A DNA stretch of 64,000 nucleotides from Arachnopeziza araneosa. Its lineage: Eukaryota > Ascomycota > Leotiomycetes > Helotiales > Arachnopezizaceae. This document shows positions 23,444 to 32,552 of this stretch, piece by piece. Within the stretch, counting starts at the first letter, position 1, and each line of letters opens with the position of its first letter. The stretch lies in NCBI GenBank assembly GCA_003988855.1, contig QYAI01000026.1, positions 186,001 through 250,000 on the forward strand, in the 5' to 3' direction. Below the pieces are notes generated by a model that saw only the letters and a program-made list of their open reading frames with translations, did no database searches and was not told the origin of the DNA. Made by a program: the position numbers and the translations under genes.

Positions 23444-24062
23444 ATGGCCACCTCTGTACCTTCAACCTCTCGTCTTGACGGCAAAGCCGCCATCATCACC
23501 GGCATTTTTGGTGGAATGGGACCTCAGCACGGTCTTGAACTCGCATTTCGAGGCGCCGACATTTGACATCGTCGTCTCGAACTCGGGCGTGGAGTCCTTT
23601 AGGTACATGCCCGAGATCACTCCCGAGGAAATCGACTACGTATCAATACGAAAGGTCAATTGCTGGTCGCACAGCAAGCATACAGGTATCTCACGCCTGG
23701 GTACAGTCTGACTATGTTGAGTTCCATCTCAACCTAAGCGACGAGTATCAAGAACCATGTGCTTCATTCCTACAGCTGAAGCATTGTAAGATGCCTCGCT
23801 GTTGATCTTGGGGATAAGAGACTTCGCTCAATGCCCTCGCGCCGGGAGGAGTCAAGACGGATACGTATACCGAAGCGGCGGGGAAGTATATTCCTCGCTG
23901 TGAGGATTGGAGGGATGAGAAAGTTGAGCAGACAGTTGCGGCTTGGACGTCAAAAAGAGAATGCGTGTCCCGGAGGATGTTATTCGGGTGCTGGCCGTCT
24001 TGGTGAGCGATGATGGCGGATGGATGAATGCACAGGTCTTGACGATTGGAGCCGCTGCTTGA
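23444..24062 (+). pseudogene. Truncated short-chain dehydrogenase/reductase pseudogene
   Basis: ATG at 23444 starts MATSVPSTSRLDGKAAIITG, a normal SDR opening with the first part of the Rossmann strand. The Gly-rich loop, first helix and roughly 50 following residues are deleted or scrambled. A second block reads FDIVVSNSGVESFRYMPEIT, the NAG-like SDR motif, then frames shift. The catalytic Tyr-x-x-x-Lys segment is missing. A third block, NALAPGGVKTDTYTEAAGKY, is the post-catalytic PG loop, and a frameshift leads to VPEDVIRVLAVLVSD and a normal SDR C-terminus ending at 24062. It resembles tetrahydroxynaphthalene/versicolorin-reductase-like SDRs. Deletion plus frameshifts make it non-functional. 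Confidence 0.8.
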
Positions 24063-25025
24063 AAAGCCTGAGTTGAAGTCTGGATGTGAGACTGGAGACA
24101 CACCTTTCTGTTTTTCATATTCTCAAAATAAACACCCCCGTTTGAAATCGTTCTGTATATCGGAATATGAATCGATATTTTCCTGCGAACCATCTGCTTC
24201 CTGTTTCAGTGAGTCCAGCGGTATCTCCACCCAATCTTAACCAAAATTCTAAAGGAGCACTAAATCTGCAACTAGAGTCTACTCCTCCCTAGCTATCAAA
24301 AGTGTCACATCTAGCTCTCTCTTAACCCTCAAACATCCACAAGAATACACATCCGCAGAAAACCTCCCCTTCTTCCCTTCTTTCCTTCTCCTCAGACAAA
24401 AAATCACGTGCGCAGGTTACTCAACAACCCCCGCCCGCGTAGCGATTCTTTTGTTGCACTTCGCAACCAGAAGGGCAGTTTGCCTCATGGGGCAGTTAGC
24501 TCTTGGTCAGTTCGCTTCGAGGGCAGTTCACATGGATGCCTGACTTGCACACGAACCAGAATCCAAGAGGCTCAAAAAATTTAGGGGTTTTTTTGGCTGT
24601 TGTTACTGTCGACCTCTGTTTTGATCGTGGATGCTTGATGGGAGGGGATGAATAAGGGTTCTATGGGGAATTTGGTGTGCGGATCTCATGATAAATGTCG
24701 GCTGGGCTGTTGCTGACGGTGACGAGAGAGCGGTTGTGAGGATGGTGGGTTTGGACTGGCAGGACTGGCAAGACTGCAAGAAGAGTTACTCGTAATGTCT
24801 AATAGCTAGATTTACGGACTCATCTGAAAAGGGCTGGCAATTCTCTTATCGCATGTGATACCTCAACGACACTGGCAAGTTCATCTCGTCACGCACATGT
24901 AAGATGACGGATATGGCGACTCTTTAAAAATCACATACAAATTATGGCACAAGGTTTGGATATCATGATTGTATTAGCACAAGTTACATGGTGTACAATC
25001 AATCAAAGCAGTCATAGACCGCTAC
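24063..25025. other. Intergenic, about 960 bp
   Basis: 3' flank of hacA on the right. C/T-rich near 24330-24400. No gene seen. Confidence 0.45.
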
Positions 25026-26542
25026 CTACGCCGTACGCCATCCTTCCAAGGACTTTTGGCTCGATCCTGAGCCTGACCACCCACCCACGCTGTCATGCAT
25101 CACATAAGAAATCCCACCCCTTTTCAAATCTCTAGGTCTGAACAAGTCATCCAACTCTTTACACGCCTGCTCGTCCTCCTTCGGTGCGTCCACCTTAGGA
25201 GTCTCGCATCGTTCTTTCTCTATAACATGGATCGCCCAAAGTAGCGTCATGAGAGCCTCTATACTCGGCTCGCTACCCAGACGACGACCCGCATCCGCGG
25301 AGAGACAGGCTTGGAGTTGCAGCTGTTCAGACGCTGACCGCATTGCCACCATCGTCGCATCCGAAAGAGGACGCGCCAAATTGGGGCTGCAGGCTAGCAG
25401 TCGTCTCAGCAAGCTGATCCGAAGACTAATCTCGGTCGCAGGCTGGTCATCGTGGAGGAAGTCGTCGAGGTTGAAACTGTCAAATTCGCCGTCGTTGTGA
25501 CTAACCAAATTATCAAAGTTAGAACTGAAGTTGTCGGTGATAGGGAGGATCCCGTTTTCAAAGATTTGACAATCTGACTCAGTGGGTTGAGGAACATCGA
25601 AATAGCTTCCGAAGTCATGTTGATGAAGAGTGTCATTGTCAAGATTCGAGAGATTATTGAAGCTGTTGATGTCGAAGCCATCCAGGGCCGTTGTTCTTCC
25701 GACTGACACTGCAGGTCGCACAACATCGCGGCAGGATGTTGTGTCATATCGGAAGAACTGGCGTTGGAGGAATCGGCGACAGGTCGCATCTCGGGTGAGA
25801 GGGAGGCGGGGTCTAGGGTTTCTGGCACAGTGGTATCTACCAGTGATTGTGTGCTGATGGGACGGCTGTCTTCGTCCCTTGAACTGAAGAGTTCTTGTGA
25901 GAATGTGATGGGCGTGGGAGCTTGTCGACGTTCCGTGGCCGGGGTAGAGGCGACTGAAGAAGAACGAAAGACAGTCATACTGCTCCCGCCAATGCGCTCC
26001 AACTCTTGTTGAAGCATGGCGTTCTTTGCTTCCATGTGAGCTAGTCGCATCTCGAGGTCTTGGTTTCTTCGCTCGACAGCGAGCTTCTGAGCCTCGAGGG
26101 CCTCAACTTCTTGTCGCTTCCTCTCCCTCGATGATTGTGCTGCGCGTCGGTTGCGGAGAACACGCTCAACCCGACGTTGCTCCTTCTCATCTTCAGTCTT
26201 GGCTCGCTTTCTATAGAGGGATTAGCTGCTGATGACTAATGATCGTCAATGTGTTGTGTACCTTGGAGGCAAGTTGGTCTTGGGCTCGGGGAGTTGTTGT
26301 CCCCATGACTTGCGTTTCTTGACCGGCTTCTTTTCTGGTGCTGGAGTGCCAGCCATGCTTCCATTGTGCGAACCTCCAAAATTGCTCTCGTCCTCAAATG
26401 ACTGTGGGGTCATGGCCTCCTCGATGGGGTTCATGTTGTCGTCGAACAGAGGAGGGTACGACGAGCCGGGTGTGGAGATGAAGCTGTCGGCCAGACTCTC
26501 CACTGGCGACTGTTCATACTTAATTTGTGCTGGGGTCTCCAT
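25026..26542 (-). CDS. hacA: bZIP transcription factor HacA/Hac1, unfolded protein response
   Basis: HacA drives ER chaperone and secretion genes when Ire1 splices its mRNA. Exon 1 is 26542-26262; a 51-nt conventional intron follows; the rest begins at 26210. The joint gives RKRAKTEDEKEQRRVERVLR and RNRRAAQSSRERKRQEVE, the family-diagnostic basic region, then a leucine zipper (about residues 95-165). Unspliced mRNA would stop at 25406 (361 aa). After AAMLCDLQ the frame that continues to 25026 is a different one. Removing a 20- or 23-nt element (separate entry) joins them in phase and gives about 480 aa with a long acidic/hydrophobic activation tail ending SQKSLEGWRTA. A Lys-rich PVKKRKSWGQQLP block precedes the basic region, as in other fungal HacA proteins. 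Two short upstream ORFs lie in the probable leader. Confidence 0.93.
25689..25711 (-). other. Predicted Ire1-dependent non-canonical intron in hacA
   Basis: On the mRNA strand, CTGCAGT forms a 7-nt loop of the Ire1 consensus CNGCNGN, closed by GAC/GTC, with cleavage expected after CTG (25712). A second pairing, TGTTGT with ACAACG, encloses the element. Removing 23 nt (25711-25689) or 20 nt (25711-25692) puts the downstream frame (ALDGFDINSFNN) in phase. There are no GT-AG borders. The 3' cut is the uncertain end, because no second perfect consensus loop is visible. Confidence 0.8.
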
Positions 26543-26603
26543 TTTGAGATGTGTGTGTGGTTGTTTGTGTGTGATCGATACTGACTACTATGAGTTGCCG
26601 CCC

Positions 26604-26696
26604 TCAGTAGTTGTATGGAATCAGTTCGCCCATAGTGTAGGGACACAGTGTTCAGAGGGAGAAGATGAGTCAGTGAATGGGGAAGGCAACCGTCAT
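26604..26696 (-). promoter_or_regulatory. Two short upstream ORFs before hacA
   Basis: On the mRNA strand an 8-codon ORF starts at 26696 and ends at 26670. A 9-codon ORF starts at 26633 and ends at 26604. Both terminate before the hacA ATG at 26542. Upstream ORFs and leader changes are known to control hac1/hacA translation in Trichoderma and Aspergillus. Whether this leader is transcribed here is not shown by sequence. Confidence 0.4.
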
Positions 26697-28806
26697 GTGC
26701 CGTCGACCCAATCACAGCAGCGGCTTGGTCTTTGCCTTGAGCGATTGTTGTGGCAGAGGAGCAAGATTTTGAGGGAGAACAGCGTGGTCTTAAATGAGAA
26801 CACGGTGTCCTATGCCTCAGGCCAAAGGAGAGGCGCCTTTCCTCTTTGGGCAGCCCCTAGGATATTGCGCCCCCCGGAGAAGACGCAATTAGCCTCTGGC
26901 GGGCCCCTGAATTGTCTCCCTGCTGCTCCGTAACGACCGACGCAGCTTCATCTGAGCCCCTGCGGCATCAGCTAAAAACGTAGGGCACGTTGGCTCGGGG
27001 TGGGCAGAAGCCTATTGAACGCCGCTGCTGCTTGTTTCACCGGCTTGATCGTGCAGCGCTTCACCACCCCATTCGTCCCCTCCTCATGAACCTCCCTATT
27101 CAAGATCCGCTCTGTCCAAGGAGCGTCGCCATCCGTGCCTGTAGCTGAATCCGCCGACAGTGTCACGGTCGATTTGGATAGAGCTCCTCTACTCCCGCCT
27201 TCATCAACCTGATGGATTTCCGTGCTTTATGCAATCTACAGTGTAAAAGGCTCGTTTATGCAGCTATCGCTTCGGGAGTTGAGCAAAAATCTCACTCAGC
27301 CTCTCTTCCTCACTCAGCACGGCGTTTCAGAGCCAACCATAGGAAGAGAAAATATGCAACCTATCCTTAGCAACCTACATTCCTCACCTCAGCTCAGAAA
27401 CAAACGCACCACCCAACATGCTCTGTTTCCCGTCGTCTAGGTGTGCTTGTCGCCGTCCTGCTCGCCAAAAAATACAACTCTCGTACTATATCGCAGATCG
27501 CTCTTCAACAGCAAGAGTCTCGCCTCCATGCCAACTCGCAGCCGATGAACCATATTGATTCTTACTAAATTTTCTTCAATCTCCAGCTGTGCCATGTGCT
27601 TTAATCTACACGATCTACCGGATTCATCAATATTGATCCCTTGTGTGCCGAAAGAATTGGGTGGCGGCCAGCCTCCACTCCCTTGGCAGCACTCGAGCCC
27701 TGAACCTTCTTTTTTAGGGACAACCTGTGCAGCGCCGATTGCGATAGGGGAATGCATAGAAGAGGATCGATTTGGTATGAAACAGCTGGAATCGTGTACC
27801 CAGATATTCTTCATTGCAGGAGCTGCTCGATTCGTATTTGTAGCATCGTAATCTCTTCTCGCCATGCCATAGAGGTTACTAATAACTTTCGCATGTACCT
27901 CGTACAGATGCTCGTGTAGCTAAGTGCAATGACACGAGGTCGTGGGGATTAGATTGAGTCTCCCCACCGATCCGTAACCAGAACTGACCCGTTTCGGATC
28001 TCTCACGCCCGCCTCTTTCCAGAAGCTTCACTCTCGCTTCACCCCTTTCGTCTCTCGGCTGCAGGGGCAAGGGATGGCTGAATGCCCATCGAGGGTCACG
28101 CTTTCGAAGGAGGTTGGATTCTTCCAGATTGATGCGGAGTGTCGAGGGAAGGGATGAACGGAAGTCTCATCAGATGATATTAAGAATCTGGGGAATCAAT
28201 TTATTTGTTATGAGGGGGTACTTCGGAGATTTTAGAGCGGAGGGATGTAACGAGAGACGGAAGGAGAAAATTTAATTGAATCTTTGTGCATTTCAACATC
28301 ATGTGCCAGAGCTCCTTCACGTGTCTCAATCCTCGAACGACGGCTGGAGGATAAAAGAGTCTACCAAAATATTTTATGCTTTAAATGGTTGCTTTGGGCT
28401 ATATTATTTGGCCAGTCAGAGCATGAGAATGTGATGTCGAACTCATCACTTTTTTGAGTGTCACGTGTAACCATCATTCCTCCCTCCATCGAATCTTAAA
28501 CTTAAGCTCAACGATATACTTCAAATCTTCAATGGAACGCTTGAGCTCAAGCAAATAAGACTCAGTTAGTGGACACAGCGATCTGTGCCCACAAAACTAA
28601 TTTTATGACCACGTGATATCGAGATTTACTTCATCTCACACTTCTCTCCTCGTTTTCTCTTCTGATAAGCACCATTCAAGAAATCAAGTCTACTTGAACG
28701 ATGAATGTCAATTCCACGCTTTCTTGCAAAGAAAGCCCCCACCCCTCTCAGATGGAAGCTTCATAACCATTATCACCACTCAATCCACCAGCGCTCCATC
28801 ACAACC
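26697..28806. other. Long intergenic region, about 2.1 kb
   Basis: Upstream of hacA (left) and TAD2 (right), both reading outward. A 142-codon ATG-initiated ORF at 27865-27437 (minus) overlaps an ORF on the other strand and has no recognised domain, so I do not call it a gene. A large promoter is usual for hacA. Confidence 0.45.
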
Positions 28807-29513
28807 ATGGAGAACTACCCCGCCCCCTCAATGACGCCTGAAGAGCGCTCAACCCACCTCTCATTCATGAGAGAAGCCCTCTCCATGGTACGCACCCCGA
28901 CCCCCCATCCAAAACCCTCCTAACAACCCCACCGGCCCAGAAAGCCCTCACCGTGTCCGAAACCCCGGTGGGCTGCATCTTCGTGCACGAGAACACGATC
29001 ATCGGGCGCGGCATGAACGACACGAACCGGACCTTCAACGGCACGCGGCACGCCGAGTTTGTCGCCCTGAACGCCATCCTCGCGCAGGTCGATGCTCGCG
29101 GGCAGCGCTGCTACGACCCCGAGATGATGCGGGAGTGCACGCTGTATGTGACGGTGGAGCCGTGTATCATGTGTGCGAGCATGCTGCGGCAGATGGGTAT
29201 CCGGAGGGTCTTCTTCGGCGCCGGGAATGAGAAGTTTGGCGGGACTGGGGGGGTGTTGAGGATTCATGAAGGGGGTGAGAGGGTGGGAAGGGGAGAAGGG
29301 AAAGATGGGGATGGGGAGAGAGAAGGTGAGAGTGGTTATGGCGTTAGTGGAGGGTGGTTGAGAGAGGAGTGTATTGTTATCTTGAGGAGGTTTTATATTC
29401 AGGAGAATGACAGGGCGCCGGAAGAGAAGAGGAGCAAGGAAGGAAGAGTGCTAAAGCTGGATGTTGAGCCTTTGGTCTCTGTGGATGAGCGCCATATCAA
29501 GAGTGGAGGCTGA
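28807..29513 (+). CDS. TAD2: tRNA-specific adenosine deaminase subunit Tad2
   Basis: Tad2 is the catalytic subunit of the Tad2-Tad3 heterodimer that converts adenosine 34 to inosine at the wobble position of tRNAs. Exon 1 (28807-28887) joins exon 2 (28941-29513) through a 53-nt intron, giving 217 aa. The cytidine/deoxycytidylate deaminase zinc site is complete: HAE at about residues 64-66 (catalytic Glu) and PCIMC at 101-105. NDTNRTFNGTRHAE and VFFGAGNEKFGGTG are typical of Tad2/TadA. A Gly/Glu-rich insertion (EGGERVGRGEGKDGDGEREG) before the C-terminal helix is unusual in length and probably a disordered loop. GC content in the gene is clearly higher than in its flanks. Confidence 0.92.
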
Positions 29514-30307
29514 AAGGAGGAAAGATTGTATCCTATGCCTGTGGATCAGAAGCACCAACGCGCCTCATCCTCGACGCGACCAACCGCGTCTCCAAGATCA
29601 ACTCCTTTCTTCACTCGTAGTCTTGTTGCACTTCGCAGCCCTTCAATCGCGGCGTTCAGCCCGCATCGTCCGCATCAGGTTCGCCAAACCTCCAAAACTG
29701 CAATAAAAAAATTTGAAAAGTATTAGAATTCGCGGCAAGTCGGAATTGCTATCTCCGACCCCAGGCCCACCAACCCAACCAGGCAAAGAACTTTTACCAC
29801 GGAATAATCCTCGGGCAGTCCGAGATCCAGTTCAGACATTGGTAGGCCAAATCTTATCATTGTTCTCGGATCCGGCTCCAAAAAATGCGGCTTCTTTGCG
29901 AGTTTTCAGAAACGGCTCTACATACAAAGTAAATTTTCATCAAGTCATTTACCACCTAGGATACCTTTTCCGTATTCTTGTAGCTCATTGCCTTCCGTCA
30001 TCTATAAAATGTCAAGCCGTTCTAGTCCGTTAGATGCACCTTGGAACTCTGTCTCGCTATAATCCTCGTTGCTGTTCCAGCCTCTCTTTTCGCTCATATC
30101 GGTAGCATCCGAGCCTATACGGCAGCAAGATTGTTAGAGGAAGGTGTCATGGTACAAGCAATATCAGAATCTAAGCAAATCAATGACCGAACCATACATT
30201 TCCATTCCAATATGTACAAACAAGTCTTCTTTGCGAATGGCTCGTCTCTAAGTTTCTTTAATACTGCCCCTCCAATTTCCTTCCTCAAATATTTCCCTCT
30301 AAACTTA
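29514..30307. other. Intergenic, 3' flanks of two convergent genes
   Basis: About 790 bp. Overlapping short ORFs have no gene-like features. Nothing else seen. Confidence 0.5.
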
Positions 30308-31018
30308 TCATTTCCCTGTTCTCTCAGTCTCCAGCTCCTTCTCTGCTTGTCGATAATACTTCGCCGTATCCACACCATGTTGATTGTGGTTGACAAAGTT
30401 AAACCACGGGAGGATATGGAGCCAAACCCCAGCATATCTCGAGTTTCTGCTTGCCATTCCCTGTGCATACGGACTCAACGAGCTGACGCCATACAGCGGC
30501 TCCCCCTTCTTGACCTTGGTCACCATCTCCTTCATATCCAGATCGACTTCGCGAGAGTTCTCTGTGAAACCGTAGAAACGCACTATTTGGGCGATCAGCT
30601 CATATAACGAGATTTGAGTCTGGGACCTACATATTGAGCGCTGATAAAACACCAAGAATCCCGCCGTCACTCCAACAGCACCTGTTAGTCTCCCGATCGG
30701 CGCAAACCCCCCTCGTCCCACGCCTGATGGCGAGAATTTCTCCCACAATAGCATGACAGTGGGGCCTAATGCCGCTGCAGATGCTCCGGCAGCATAATCC
30801 GACTTCCGCGCATATTTGAGGACTCGCTTGAAGTGTCTGCTGCATGTCAATATCCCAATCCATCTTTTTGAGTCCGGGATCAAGCTTACGGGTCGGAATC
30901 GATGAGCTATTAAAGACACTATCAGCTTGAGATCAAGGCAAGGGAGGTTTCAACTCACAGGATATTCTGTATCTAGGGTCTTGGCCGGAACGTACGGTCG
31001 CTGCTCTACGTTCGACAT
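30308..31018 (-). CDS. NADH:ubiquinone oxidoreductase 21-kDa-type accessory subunit (mitochondrial complex I)
   Basis: Four exons (31018-30959, 30906-30890, 30836-30631, 30582-30308) give 185 aa. The 17-nt second exon completes TLDTEYPLIDSDPHFKRVLK, the conserved N-terminus of the fungal 21-kDa subunit. A hydrophobic central part (AAALGPTVMLLWEKF and GAVGVTAGFLVFYQRS) suggests membrane-arm location. The C-terminal part, LRFYGFTENSREVDLDMKEM through PWFNFVNHNQHGVDTAKYY, is the family's C-terminal domain. The third intron is 48 nt, a multiple of three with no stop, so retention would only insert 16 residues; splicing restores the family sequence. It is an accessory subunit of respiratory complex I, divergent from CSM3. 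Confidence 0.88.
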
Positions 31019-31283
31019 GTTGAGAATAGAATTGGAGGCCCAATTGCAGTTGCGAGATGACTTGACGTTGGAATTAGAGGTCGTTGTGAAGCTTGCCGAG
31101 CAACGCTAGTTTCGATACGGCGGGGGGAAAAGACTAGAAATGACAAGGCTAGGAACGCGTCCACCAAACGCGAGGCGCGTGTGCTATTGACGACAACTTT
31201 ACGAGCTTTTGGATTTCGCTCTATTTCGAAATAAACCACCCCGAATTCAATTTCATTTTCATTTTCGCAGCTCATAATTCACA
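31019..31283. promoter_or_regulatory. Shared promoter of the complex I subunit and CSM3
   Basis: Only 265 bp separate the two divergent starts. Repeated TTTCRTTTTC/GAAAT tracts lie just upstream of CSM3. Confidence 0.5.
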
Positions 31284-32264
31284 ATGTCGGTAGCAGAACG
31301 GCCTCTCCCTACTGAAGGTCCCTCGGCTGGTGGTGATGAATTCGACGATCTATTTAACTACGACGTGGATGTAGATGATCCATTCAGCGAGAATTATGTA
31401 GTTCCGGGAAGCAAAGAGAGGCAGGAGAAGGAAGCTGCTATCAGAGAAAGGACTAGTGATGGATTGGGTCTAGATGAAGCAGTCGACGTTACAAGAAAAC
31501 CAAGAGCACCAAGAGTGAAGCTTGATGAGAATAGGTACCATGTCTCGCCTTCTACATCTAAATTATTCTAATTGGTCAGACTCCTTTCTGCAAATGGCAT
31601 TCCTAAACTACGTGCAAAAGCAAAGCACCACCTCAAATTCAAAGGCAAAGGCCACGAGTACTCAGACGCATCAAGACTCCTCTCCTTCTACCAATTATGG
31701 CTCGACGACCTCTTCCCCAAAGCCCGATTCCTCGATGCTCTCGTCATGGTCGAGAAGATGGGCCACAAGAAGCGCCTCCAGATGATGCGAATGGAGTGGA
31801 TCAACGAAGGCAAACCCCACAACTCAACCAACGAAGACGATGTATTTGACGATCCGGCTGTAACCCCACCAGAAATCGAGCGCGAGAAGACATCGCCCAG
31901 AACAGCGCCGATATTCGAGTCGAGGGCGAGTGAACGGCCGAGGACTCCAGAGGTCAACGGGGATGTGGACGAAGAGGACCTGTACAGTGCGACGCCCAGA
32001 CCGGCGAAGCAGCGGGTGGAGAGCACCACAGCAGCAGCTCCAACGGAATCGATATTTGGTGGACAACCTCAGATCTCCACCGGCGCAAGAGAAGTCGAGG
32101 ATGGGCCACCAGAGGATGAGCTCGATGCCTTGTTAGCTGAGGAGGAGATTTTACGGACGACGTCAGGAAATACAAAACCTGCAGCTCCTCCAGCCAAGAC
32201 AGCTACGGAGGATGATTTTGACGATGAGATGGAGGCTATGGCTGAGATGGATATGAGCTGGTGA
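31284..32264 (+). CDS. CSM3: Replication fork protection protein Csm3/Swi3 (Tipin homologue)
   Basis: Csm3/Swi3 pairs with Tof1/Swi1 at replication forks to stabilise stalled forks and support checkpoint signalling and sister-chromatid cohesion. Exon 1 (31284-31534) and exon 2 (31580-32264) give 311 aa through a 45-nt intron. The joint makes VKLDENRLLSANGIPKLRAK, the start of the Swi3 domain. That domain continues KFKGKGHEYSDASRLLSFYQ and ends near EKMGHKKRLQMMRMEW (about residues 80-165). The N-terminus is acidic (FDDLFNYDVDVDDPF) and the C-terminal 130 residues are acidic, low-complexity and end in EMDMSW. Length and layout fit fungal Csm3. Confidence 0.9.
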
Positions 32265-32552
32265 TGACAGAAATTCTGGCGTTTGGTGTTGGGGTCAATG
32301 GTAGTGTGGAATAATGGCGCTTTTGTTTGGATATCAATCGGTGTATCTGAACGTGTAACAAATATCATAGTACGTCTGGCAACATTCTATAATGTCCCTA
32401 CGCCCATAGTCTTTTCGACTAGGCAATGAATTCTCCAGCCAAAAATGGGTTGGACGACGAGAAAGATTTCAGAGGTCACCAGAGCGTTTAGTTTGTCAAT
32501 GCCAAACAGTTATCAAGCTAACAGCTTCTGAATTTACAATTCTTTCTATTTT

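Noticed and set aside
27437..27865. 142-codon ATG-initiated ORF, minus strand
   Set aside because: Overlaps an open frame on the opposite strand, no domain, low-complexity-free but unfamiliar sequence, no splice or neighbour context.
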